A stretch of DNA of 64,000 nt from QQVM01 sp035341855. GTDB lineage: Bacteria; Bacteroidota; Bacteroidia; AKYH767-A; 2013-40CM-41-45. Position 1 is the first letter of the stretch; the number at the start of each line of letters is the position of its first letter. The stretch spans positions 62,001 through 126,000 of the forward strand of contig DAOQWA010000003.1 of NCBI GenBank assembly GCA_035341855.1. Direction: 5' to 3'. The translations under genes and the position numbers were made by a program. Positions 25,794-33,955 of this stretch are shown here, piece by piece. A model generated the notes under the pieces. That model did no database searches. It was not told the DNA's origin and was given only the letters and a program-made list of their open reading frames with translations.

Positions 25794-26966
25794 ATGAAAA
25801 AGACCATTTTCTGCATCTATATTTTCTTCTTTTCTTTCAATAGTGTATTTGCTCAATGGCAGTACACCGGAGTTGGAGGAAGTATCCAATCTGTCATGGC
25901 GAAAGGTGATACAATATTGGCGTCCCAAGATTATGCAGGTTTAAAGTTATCGATAGATAATGGCATGACATGGAATTCGACGAATATAGGTTTGACTACA
26001 CCTCGTGTTTATTCCATCCTTTTTGCCGATTCGGCAATATTCGCTGGCACACATACAGGAACAGTGTTCAGGTCTACTGATAGTTGCGCAAGTTGGGTGG
26101 AAGTTCCAAACGGACTAACCGGCATAGATTTTCTATCAATGACTAGCATCGGATCATATGTGTTCGCCGGCGAATACCATTATGGAATCTTTCGAACTAC
26201 TGATAACGGAGACTCTTGGTCCGCAGCGAATAACGGTTTAACGAATACTATCGTACAATCTATGGCCACAATGGGCAGCATCGTGCTTGCCGGTACTTTC
26301 GCGGGTGGCGTGTTCGTTTCCTCCGACAGCGGAAACAGCTGGACTCCGAAGAATACAGGCATGGGACTTGAAACAGTTACATGCCTTGCCACATCAGGTT
26401 CCACCATTTATGCTGGTACAGGTAATGGCATGTATAAATCAACGGATACCGCTAACACTTGGACCGCTATAAACAACGGACTAACTGCTTTGAATATAGA
26501 TGATATTACCACCAGTGGAGCTTACATCATATTAGCAACTTGGGGTGGCGGTGTATTTTATTCTATTGACGGCGGAGCACAATGGACACAATGGAATACA
26601 GGTTTAGGAGGAAATGTGATCTTAAAGATTGCATCAAACTCCACAACAGTATTTGCAGGTGTGAACGGTCAAGGTTTATATAAGAGATCATTGTGGGAAA
26701 TCACCGGAATTGAAAATGCGACTTCAATAGAATATAAAATCTACCCAAATCCAGTAATGGATTATGTAATTTTTAATTGTTCAGATCCGGCTTATAAGGC
26801 TGGAACAATGACAATTTACGACCCTGCTGGATCTGAAATAGAAAGACACTCCATCCGATCTAATAATGAAAAAATCCCTATTAATTTAGGATCCGGAATG
26901 TATTATTTTAAAATTACAGGTCAAGATAAGGGATTCCACTGTGCTGGGAAAATTTTAGTGAACTAA
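25794..26966 (+). CDS. T9SS-secreted small beta-propeller protein
   Basis: A 390-residue secreted protein. The signal peptide is MKKTIFCIYIFFFSFNSVFAQ. About residues 20-300 hold repeated propeller blades of the BNR type (SIDNGMTWNSTN, STDSCASWVEV, TTDNGDSWSAA, SSDSGNSWTPK, SIDGGAQWTQW), each with the 'FAGT' or 'YAGT' strand. A T9SS type A sorting domain ends the chain (YKIYPNPVMDYVIFN ... GSGMYYFKITG). It lies alone between 400 bases and about 190 bases of low-content DNA; it could be an acquired or duplicated relative of the 20106-22637 protein, whose blades are similar. Confidence 0.88.
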   Translation: MKKTIFCIYIFFFSFNSVFAQWQYTGVGGSIQSVMAKGDTILASQDYAGLKLSIDNGMTWNSTNIGLTTPRVYSILFADSAIFAGTHTGTVFRSTDSCASWVEVPNGLTGIDFLSMTSIGSYVFAGEYHYGIFRTTDNGDSWSAANNGLTNTIVQSMATMGSIVLAGTFAGGVFVSSDSGNSWTPKNTGMGLETVTCLATSGSTIYAGTGNGMYKSTDTANTWTAINNGLTALNIDDITTSGAYIILATWGGGVFYSIDGGAQWTQWNTGLGGNVILKIASNSTTVFAGVNGQGLYKRSLWEITGIENATSIEYKIYPNPVMDYVIFNCSDPAYKAGTMTIYDPAGSEIERHSIRSNNEKIPINLGSGMYYFKITGQDKGFHCAGKILVN

Positions 26967-27153
26967 TTTTAATCTTCATAAAGATTGGAATACGAAGTCG
27001 CCGCTTAGTGGAATGAGCTTGCGCTCTGGCTTTCACACAACATTCCCGAGCGGGTGAATATTGTTGTCGCCGATTATTCTCAGACTGTTCTTGAAAATTG
27101 AGAATTTTCTATTATTTATTGTTCAGCCGGATAAATGCTACAGGCTCTGTAGA

Positions 27154-28191
27154 TCAAGCATCTTTTTGATACTTCACATAGTGTCTCCACTTATCAAGAA
27201 CTTCTTGCATATCAGAGGGGAGTGGGCATTCGAAAAACAATTTTTCACCTGTTCTTGGATGTGTAAATCCCAAAGTTTGTGCATGCAAGGCATGTCTTGG
27301 TAAAATTTTAAAACAGTTTTCGATAAATTGTTTGTACTTGGTGAAGGTAGTTCCCTTTAGGATCCTGTCACCGCCATAGCTATCATCATTAAAGATAGGG
27401 TGATTGATATGTTTCATATGAACACGTATCTGATGTGTGCGACCTGTTTCAAGTTTGCACTCCACCAGAGTCACATAGCTGAAGCGTTCGACAACTTTAT
27501 AATGTGTAACAGCATGCTTTCCATGAGAGCCATCAGGAAATACATCCATGATTTTTCTGTCCTTCAAATTTCTGCCTACGTTTCCGGTAATTGTACCTTC
27601 GTCTTCTTTGAAATCTCCCCAAACCAATGCAATGTACTTCCTGTCAATAGTTCTTTCAAAAAAGGCCTTTGCCAGATAAGTCATAGCCAGTTCTGTTTTG
27701 GCAATGACAAGTAACCCTGATGTATTTTTATCAATCCGGTGTACAAGTCCGGGCCGATGAAGATTATTTGCCTGCGCCGGTAGTTTGCCAAAATGATAAA
27801 CAAGTGCATTCATTAATGTTCCTGAATAGTTCCCGTAGGCCGGATGAACTACCATTCCCGGTGCTTTGTTGATAATAACTATGTCATCATCCTCATAAAA
27901 TATTTCAATCGGCAGGTCCTGTGGAATGAGTTCCATCTCCCTCACGGGCTCAGGGAGGACAAGAACGATCTGATCCAGTGGCTTTACTTTGTAACTTGAT
28001 TTCGCTGCCTTTCCGTTCACTAAAATACATCCTGCATCACAGGCTTGTTGTATTCTATTTCGGGAGGTCCCTTCAACGCGGTTCATGAGCCACTTATCCA
28101 GGCGAGTCATGGACTGACCTTTTTCTACGGTAAGGTTAAAGTGCTCGAATAATTCATCCTGCTCTACGGGATCTTGTTCTTCTTCAATCAT
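27154..28191 (-). CDS. rluD: RluA/RluD-family 23S rRNA pseudouridine synthase
   Basis: Converts uridines to pseudouridine in 23S rRNA. The 345-residue chain has an N-terminal S4 RNA-binding domain (about 28-90: TRLDKWLMNRVEGTSRNRIQ) and the catalytic domain with the Asp motif HRIDKNTSGLLVIAKT, the NKAPGMVVHP segment, and GRTHQIRVHMKHINHPIFND. These match the RluD subgroup. A conserved Bacteroidota order is Ddl - PASTA protein - RluD; here a secreted protein gene lies between the PASTA gene and this one. An acidic N-terminal extension (EEEQDPVEQDELF) is present. Confidence 0.93.
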   Translation of the reverse strand: MIEEEQDPVEQDELFEHFNLTVEKGQSMTRLDKWLMNRVEGTSRNRIQQACDAGCILVNGKAAKSSYKVKPLDQIVLVLPEPVREMELIPQDLPIEIFYEDDDIVIINKAPGMVVHPAYGNYSGTLMNALVYHFGKLPAQANNLHRPGLVHRIDKNTSGLLVIAKTELAMTYLAKAFFERTIDRKYIALVWGDFKEDEGTITGNVGRNLKDRKIMDVFPDGSHGKHAVTHYKVVERFSYVTLVECKLETGRTHQIRVHMKHINHPIFNDDSYGGDRILKGTTFTKYKQFIENCFKILPRHALHAQTLGFTHPRTGEKLFFECPLPSDMQEVLDKWRHYVKYQKDA

Positions 28192-28331
28192 CAGGATGTA
28201 TTATTATTTGGGAATTGTATAATAAATTCTTTGCAGCGATCTAAATGTATTGATAATGTTCTGTCGTGAAATGTTCAGGTGGGGTGATTGAATCTTACAT
28301 GGGCATCACACAAATAAGCTATGTAGAAGAC

Positions 28332-30224
28332 TTACTTTTCTATGAGAAGTTTTCTCGTTGATTGTGTACCTGATTTATTATTGCGAAGTCTCACCATGTA
28401 CATGCCGGGATTAATTGAGCTTATGTCGATATTAACAGAACGACGAAATTCTTTGATCTTATGAACCTTTCCCGGAAAGTCGATTATTTCACAAGTATAG
28501 CTATCAGTATTATTATCGTCAATTCTGATTTCAACATGCTCCACAGCCGGGTTTGGATAAACAGAGAATGCCGGTGATGTATTCTTTAGTTCTGCAACCG
28601 ATACTAATGAGCCAAGGGTGTCACCAAACAATGGACGTATCATCCACGATCCTTTGACCTGTGTCTGGTACCAAAAGCCGTCAACATGGTAAAACATCTT
28701 TGATCTTGAATCAGTATTTCTATCAAGACCGATGCCATATAAAGTTTGTGGTTCATTTTGAATTATACCAACGTAAGCCAAACCTGCAGGTAAAACCAGT
28801 AATTCATCAAAGAGGTATGTGGCGAATCCATTGATGCTATCTACATTCGCCGGCTTTTGGTTGATCATTCTGTACACGAGATTATCGGTATTGGCACCTA
28901 CATTCACTGAACTCCAATAAGCCAACTGAAACAATTTTGTATGAACATTTAATCCTACCGGATTAAAATAGATCTGAACACCACGAAGCGTATCAGCCAT
29001 TTTAACATCAAACTGATAGGCTAGTTTAACATCTGTATTCCCCGTAATTCCATAGGCAACTTCAGCAGAGCCATCGTCATAGGCATAATAATTATGAAAA
29101 TACTGTGTATGATAGCTTGTATCGTTGTAAGCATTCGTGTTGATCCCCGGCTGACTAAAATATGTTTTCAATAAAAAACTTGTGCTGTCAACATTCAGGT
29201 TTGTCGGGAAGCTATAGGATAGAGGAGTACTGAATTCAATATCGGTGTTGGATGCAGAGCCTTGTGTGCTTGGTGTAGAACCAAACTGTACAAATCCTTG
29301 TTCATTGAGAATCTCTGCAACATATGTAATGGCCGTTCCTCCGTAGTTTATATTACGTACAGAGTCAACCAGAGTAGGTATGATAGCTGCTGACGGGTTT
29401 GAGAGAGAGGCATAATGTCTGTAAGGCATTGCACTGAACTCTGACAGTAATGAACCTTTATTATTGATAAATGCATTGTCTCTGATGGAGTCATTAATCA
29501 CAGTATTTTTATTGAGTATTACATAATCAAGGTGCCAATGATCTCTGTTGCCATTGACCGTTGCAATATTGAAGAATCGAAACTGAAATCCTTTGTAGAG
29601 AAATGCATTGTCAAGGATGTTTATGTTCACTCTTGTAAAGGCTGTATCAGCTCTACCTTCTTTTGCCCATTGACGAATCCATGTTCCGCTCGTATCCTTA
29701 AACTGAAGTATGAGTGAGTCATTTGATTCAGGTATATCGCCTAATCCCTGAGGCTGATAAAAGAAACTTAACCAAACACTGGTATTGCCATTCAGGCCGC
29801 TGAGGTCGATCGGGCGGGAGGTAAGGTAGTCGGCAATGGCATCTGCTGAAGAAAGGCTGTCATGCGGACGGCCTGCATAATCTAGTCCATCGAAAGTGGC
29901 TACCCCTATTGTAAATGGACTGTCAGCAAAAGTTGAATTGATGAAAACATCATTATCTTCCCAAAGACTATCGAAAGGATAAATTCCCTGTCTGGAAAAA
30001 TCATCAATGAATGGAAGGATGATTGTATCAAATGCAGCTGATGAACTGCGGCGGTAATTTTTCTCGGGATTATTCTTCAGATAAGTTTGAATGGTAGCAT
30101 TAGATCCGAGCGGAAAGATATGTTCTTGCCCGTAACTACCTGAAGGGATTATAAACATCAGGCAGAAAGCAGAAGCAAACAGAGATAATAATCTTCCTGA
30201 AAAGGTCATTTTTTGGAATTTCAT
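28332..30224 (-). CDS. T9SS type A secreted protein, unknown function
   Basis: A 630-residue secreted protein. ATG 30224 gives a signal peptide (MKFQKMTFSGRLLSLFASAF to about YGQ); an in-frame start 17 codons earlier adds residues before the signal and is unlikely. The middle has many Asp/Ser/Thr-rich beta strands with SRPIDLSGLNGNTSVWLSF, a phrase of the MAM/concanavalin-like domains seen in other Bacteroidota secreted proteins. The C-terminal 75 residues are a T9SS type A sorting domain (FSVYPNPAVEHVEIRI ... GMYMVRLRN ... RKLLIEK). No catalytic motif was recognised. Confidence 0.85.
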   Translation of the reverse strand: MKFQKMTFSGRLLSLFASAFCLMFIIPSGSYGQEHIFPLGSNATIQTYLKNNPEKNYRRSSSAAFDTIILPFIDDFSRQGIYPFDSLWEDNDVFINSTFADSPFTIGVATFDGLDYAGRPHDSLSSADAIADYLTSRPIDLSGLNGNTSVWLSFFYQPQGLGDIPESNDSLILQFKDTSGTWIRQWAKEGRADTAFTRVNINILDNAFLYKGFQFRFFNIATVNGNRDHWHLDYVILNKNTVINDSIRDNAFINNKGSLLSEFSAMPYRHYASLSNPSAAIIPTLVDSVRNINYGGTAITYVAEILNEQGFVQFGSTPSTQGSASNTDIEFSTPLSYSFPTNLNVDSTSFLLKTYFSQPGINTNAYNDTSYHTQYFHNYYAYDDGSAEVAYGITGNTDVKLAYQFDVKMADTLRGVQIYFNPVGLNVHTKLFQLAYWSSVNVGANTDNLVYRMINQKPANVDSINGFATYLFDELLVLPAGLAYVGIIQNEPQTLYGIGLDRNTDSRSKMFYHVDGFWYQTQVKGSWMIRPLFGDTLGSLVSVAELKNTSPAFSVYPNPAVEHVEIRIDDNNTDSYTCEIIDFPGKVHKIKEFRRSVNIDISSINPGMYMVRLRNNKSGTQSTRKLLIEK

Positions 30225-30255
30225 ACAATAGCGAGGTCGTTGATGAATTATTGTA
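30224..30255. repeat. Inverted repeat overlapping the start of the 28332-30224 gene
   Basis: TACAATA (30224-30230) and TATTGTA (30249-30255) are perfect 7-base arms 18 bases apart. On the minus strand the second arm runs into the start codon, so an mRNA hairpin would cover the initiation site. AT-rich arms this short can arise by chance. Confidence 0.3.
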
Positions 30256-30376
30256 AAAGTAGGCATAATTTGCAAAATGAAATCCGGGTATTAGTTCCGA
30301 CTGATCTCATAATTGTCTGAGAAACAAGCCTTATTCGAATCCTTAGGAAATCGATTGCTTGAGCGCTGAATCAGGA

Positions 30377-31135
30377 CTAGCGCAAATAGATATCTATAGC
30401 ATCACCCTGATTAATATTCGAACTTACTCCTGATTCAGGATCCTGTTTATATATCAATGCTTCAGTTGAGTCTTTAGTACCTGGATCATAATATACCGTA
30501 CCGAGATTTAAGGATGAACCTTTTAGGACAAACATGGCTTCACCTTTTGTAAGTCCGATCAACAATGGCACAGAGACTTCTGTGCTACCTAGTCCATCGC
30601 CCAATACCAGGTCGATAGTCGAGCCTTTATAAATTTCTACACCGGGTTTAATGGAAGAGCCTTTAAACTTTTGATCCAGGACAGCATTTTTGGCAAGGTC
30701 AGGTTCATAGATAAGTTCTCCAACCGTAAGTCCAAATGTTTGGAGTATTGCCTCTGCCTGGCGATAGGAAACATCGATAAGGTCCGGCATCTTAACTTTA
30801 GGTGGCGTCGCAGAATTTACTGTAAGATAGATCGTGCGGCCTTCTTTCACCTTTGACTCCGGTGCGGGATCCTGTTCGAGAACAGTGCCACCATCTTTGG
30901 ATCCATCGAAGAGAGAATCTATGACTTGAAATTTTAAAGTATGGTTATCAAGAAAGCTTTCAAGCCGGCTTATGTCCATTCCCCTCAGGTCGGGTACAGA
31001 AATGCTTTCACCATGATGTGTGATCCTTCCCATCCATGAATAAACCAGATAAACGGATAAAAAGCATAGCAGGATTGCTATTGCTACATTGATAAAAAAA
31101 GTTTTGCTTGTAATAAATTTAATTAAGTTGGACAT
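30377..31135 (-). CDS. Membrane-anchored PASTA-domain protein
   Basis: A 252-residue protein with one N-terminal transmembrane helix (FFINVAIAILLCFLSVYLVYSW) and three extracytoplasmic PASTA repeats (about 45-108, 115-180, 188-252), recognisable by VPDLRGMDISRLESFL, MPDLIDVSYRQAEAIL and VPLLIGLTKGEAMFVL, with G/DP turns (VLEQDPAPES). PASTA domains bind peptidoglycan-type ligands in kinases and penicillin-binding proteins; here there is no kinase or transpeptidase domain. It begins 8 bases after the Ddl fusion gene, so both are probably made from one mRNA, a link with cell-wall synthesis. Confidence 0.92.
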   Translation of the reverse strand: MSNLIKFITSKTFFINVAIAILLCFLSVYLVYSWMGRITHHGESISVPDLRGMDISRLESFLDNHTLKFQVIDSLFDGSKDGGTVLEQDPAPESKVKEGRTIYLTVNSATPPKVKMPDLIDVSYRQAEAILQTFGLTVGELIYEPDLAKNAVLDQKFKGSSIKPGVEIYKGSTIDLVLGDGLGSTEVSVPLLIGLTKGEAMFVLKGSSLNLGTVYYDPGTKDSTEALIYKQDPESGVSSNINQGDAIDIYLR

Positions 31136-31143
31136 AGATATTT

Positions 31144-33852
31144 TTAATGTGTACTAGCCGGCTGTCGTTTCTTTTGTATACCGTATTCCAGAATTTTATC
31201 AATGAACTCATAAGGTTTGTATCCTGCAATTGCACTTTGATGGAAGATACACGTTGCCGGAGTCATTCCCGGCAAAGAATTTACCTCAATGAATATAACT
31301 TCAACACGGCCATCTTTAAAGATTCTTACGAAGGCATCAATGCGGGCATAGCCTTCAATGTTCAACACCTCTGCTGCTCGTTTAAATTCAGCTTTTACGA
31401 TGTCTGAAATTCTTTGTCTTTCAACAGGATCTGAAGCATATCTGGCAGGTGTGATATTTTGTCCTTCGCCCGCAAGGAATTTTTCTTCAAGAGACAACAC
31501 ATCACCCTCAGAAAGCGCTTCAGAGGCCTCGAAAATTTCATAAACTCTTTTGCCATTATCATTCACACGGGTAAGCAAGCCACCTGTGATCTCAATAAAC
31601 CGAGCAGCGTCTTTTTTATCGATCAATTCTTCAACAAGAAATTGCTGCTTTCGGGGAAACTCTTCTTTTAGTTTTAAATGAAGTAGTCCGGCTTCTTTTG
31701 GCATCAAATCTTCATCATTTCTGAATATCAATCCTGCAAATGCAATTAGCTCATCCTCGTTGCTGATCTTCTTAACAGCACTGCTGCACCCATCGTCAAC
31801 CGGCTTGGCAATTAATGGTAAGGAGTAATTTTTGAGAATACCTTTCCCAATGGATGAGGTGTCTTTCTTCCACTCATTAATGTTTACCAGGCTATGTCGG
31901 GCAACCAGGAAGCCATTTTTTAATAATTGCTCATTCGTCTCGTATTTATTGATCGTAAGTTTCGATGTTTCTATGCCGGAGCCATTATAAGGTAGTCCGA
32001 CTGCTTCGAGATTTTTTTGTAAGGCACCATCTTCACCGGGGCGACCATGTAAGGCGATGAAAACTACATCAGCTGCTTCTGCCAGCTCATGAAAGCTCAG
32101 TTCACGAGGTTGTAAAACATTATCCGGAAGAGTGTATTTTTTTGTGATAGACTCACATTCCTGCATAATCTGTTTAATGACATTGTGTACGGAGAAGTGT
32201 TTTACTTTTTCGCTGATGTCATCTGCATTATCTTTCAGCATCAGGTTAACAGGAATCTGATACAATTTATAGTTGTCGGCATCGCCTGTGAGGAACACAG
32301 GTATCGGTTCGTACTTAGAAGATGATGAAAGTTTTTCGTAGACATTTCTGCCACTTTCTACGGAGATATGTCTTTCAGAAGAGTATCCTCCCATGATCAC
32401 TGCCACACGTATTTTTGAACTGAGCTCTTTTCTGAGACAAAGTAGTCCATCATCAACTTTGTTGAGCAATGTTGATATTTCCGAACTCATCTCCATTTCA
32501 TTCATTCGCTCGTACAGAGAGGTGCGTACTATGAATGACAAGAACTGCGAAGGGTTTAGTCCGATTTCTGCAGCCTGATGAAAGAAAAAGGAAGAAGGCA
32601 TCATACCTGATGTCGTATTCGGATCATTCAGGAATACCTCTCCTGAAGCTGTAATAAATCCGTCAATCCTTGCATATACATTGAATTGCAGGGCTAGAAA
32701 GAGTCTTTCGCAATCTTTTCTGATAGTTTGTATTTGATCTTCCGGTAAATGAATGGGGGTTATCTTTCTCGAAAGACCCGGAAGGTATTTAGAACGATAG
32801 TCGAAAAGTTCTTTGCCTTTTCTGATCTCGGTAGGAGGTAAAGCAACAGGCTTGCCGTCTTCCCGGCGTATGACGATACAGGAGAATTCCTTGCCTTCAA
32901 TAAAACCTTCAACGACAACTTCAGTCTCTGCACTGCAGGATTCAAGTGTTAAAAGTTCTGCACCTTCCCGGAATGAAGCGTTGATATTGTCAAGAATAGC
33001 TTCAGGGTGGGATAATAATGTTGAACCTTCATTATGATGCATGATAAGCGGGCAGGCGATTCCTTCCCTGATATCAGAAGTGAGTCGAACCCATTCAACA
33101 CGATCTTCATCACTTAAATTATTCCACTCTTTTTTTGTTAGTTCGCGAATGAAAAAGGCATGATTTAGTGCCTCATCAAAATTCACTTTATCATCGTCCT
33201 GAAGAATCCTGATCCCGATGGATGATCCCTGATGTGCAGATTTAACAACGCATGGAAAACCAATTTCTTTGCTGATCCTTTCTCGAATGGAATTTTTATT
33301 TTTTTCAATTAACCATTCTGTCCTTTGAAGTGAGAGAAAAGCAGGTGTTGCAAAACCACTTTCATGCATCAGTTTTTTTTGGATGGCCTTATTGATACCT
33401 ACTGAGGAGGAGTAGATCCCGGAACCTGAATAAGGAATTCCCAGATATTCTAACAAGCCCTGCACACGACCGTCTTCACCGAAAGGTCCATGCAGACAAA
33501 GAAATGCAAAGTCGATATGTTGCCTGATATCTTCGAGGGGAATTCGTTTACCGGTATTTATAAATAGATTTTCTTGTTCTGAACGGCTAAGATCTCCGAG
33601 ACTCTCTGCATAAACCTGGTATTCATTAGGAGAAGCCGGAAGAACATGTGAAGGGGGATAGAAATCTCTTATGCTGCCTTTGTAAATGTACTCCCAGCTG
33701 AGCAGTATGAAGTTGCCGAAGCTATCAACAAAAAGAGGGACTGTTTCAAAGATCGATTTATTCAGGTTATCATAGACAGTTCGTCCTCCGGCAAAGGAAA
33801 TTTCCCTTTCACGGGAGCGGCCGCCAAAAACAATACCGACACGAATTTTCAT
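31144..33852 (-). CDS. ddl: Tandem fusion of two D-alanine--D-alanine ligase modules
   Basis: D-Ala-D-Ala ligase makes the dipeptide for peptidoglycan; it is normally about 300-360 residues. This 902-residue chain holds two complete copies. Module 1 (1-475): GGRSREREIS with Glu15, HGPFGEDGRVQG, HQGSSIGI, ARIDGF, then LNDPNTTSGM, where the metal-binding Glu-x-Asn is Asp410-Pro-Asn412. It also carries a large insertion (about 240-350) after the glycine loop. Module 2 (478-902): GGYSSERHIS (Glu493), HGRPGEDGALQ, DDGCSSAV in place of a normal GSSxG loop, ARIDAF, and a canonical IEVNSLPGMT (Glu856, Asn858). ATG 33852 is chosen because the first strand begins there; an upstream in-frame start adds 17 unrelated residues. 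The two halves may have split roles. Confidence 0.93.
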   Translation of the reverse strand: MKIRVGIVFGGRSREREISFAGGRTVYDNLNKSIFETVPLFVDSFGNFILLSWEYIYKGSIRDFYPPSHVLPASPNEYQVYAESLGDLSRSEQENLFINTGKRIPLEDIRQHIDFAFLCLHGPFGEDGRVQGLLEYLGIPYSGSGIYSSSVGINKAIQKKLMHESGFATPAFLSLQRTEWLIEKNKNSIRERISKEIGFPCVVKSAHQGSSIGIRILQDDDKVNFDEALNHAFFIRELTKKEWNNLSDEDRVEWVRLTSDIREGIACPLIMHHNEGSTLLSHPEAILDNINASFREGAELLTLESCSAETEVVVEGFIEGKEFSCIVIRREDGKPVALPPTEIRKGKELFDYRSKYLPGLSRKITPIHLPEDQIQTIRKDCERLFLALQFNVYARIDGFITASGEVFLNDPNTTSGMMPSSFFFHQAAEIGLNPSQFLSFIVRTSLYERMNEMEMSSEISTLLNKVDDGLLCLRKELSSKIRVAVIMGGYSSERHISVESGRNVYEKLSSSSKYEPIPVFLTGDADNYKLYQIPVNLMLKDNADDISEKVKHFSVHNVIKQIMQECESITKKYTLPDNVLQPRELSFHELAEAADVVFIALHGRPGEDGALQKNLEAVGLPYNGSGIETSKLTINKYETNEQLLKNGFLVARHSLVNINEWKKDTSSIGKGILKNYSLPLIAKPVDDGCSSAVKKISNEDELIAFAGLIFRNDEDLMPKEAGLLHLKLKEEFPRKQQFLVEELIDKKDAARFIEITGGLLTRVNDNGKRVYEIFEASEALSEGDVLSLEEKFLAGEGQNITPARYASDPVERQRISDIVKAEFKRAAEVLNIEGYARIDAFVRIFKDGRVEVIFIEVNSLPGMTPATCIFHQSAIAGYKPYEFIDKILEYGIQKKRQPASTH

Positions 33853-33925
33853 ATTATAAGGGCAGAAAACATGAATTCTGCAACACGAAGTTACGGAATT
33901 CATGCATGAGCCCGGAGCAATTTCG

Positions 33926-33943
33926 TCCGACTTTTCAGTCGGG
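33926..33943 (-). terminator. Hairpin after the prolyl oligopeptidase gene
   Basis: On the minus strand CCGACT-GAAA-AGTCGG forms a six-pair stem with a GNRA tetraloop, 13 bases after the stop of the peptidase gene. No U-run follows, so it may be an mRNA 3'-end stabiliser or a weak terminator. Confidence 0.45.
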
Positions 33944-33955
33944 TTTGTTCAAAAG

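Noticed and set aside
27138..27152. Terminator CTACAG-GCT-CTGTAG after rluD
   Set aside because: Six-pair stem with no U-run on either strand; it also lies within two bases of the stop codon.
33853..33903. Upstream start adding 17 residues to the Ddl fusion
   Set aside because: The first beta strand of Ddl begins at ATG 33852, and the added residues look random (Cys/His-rich, no signal).
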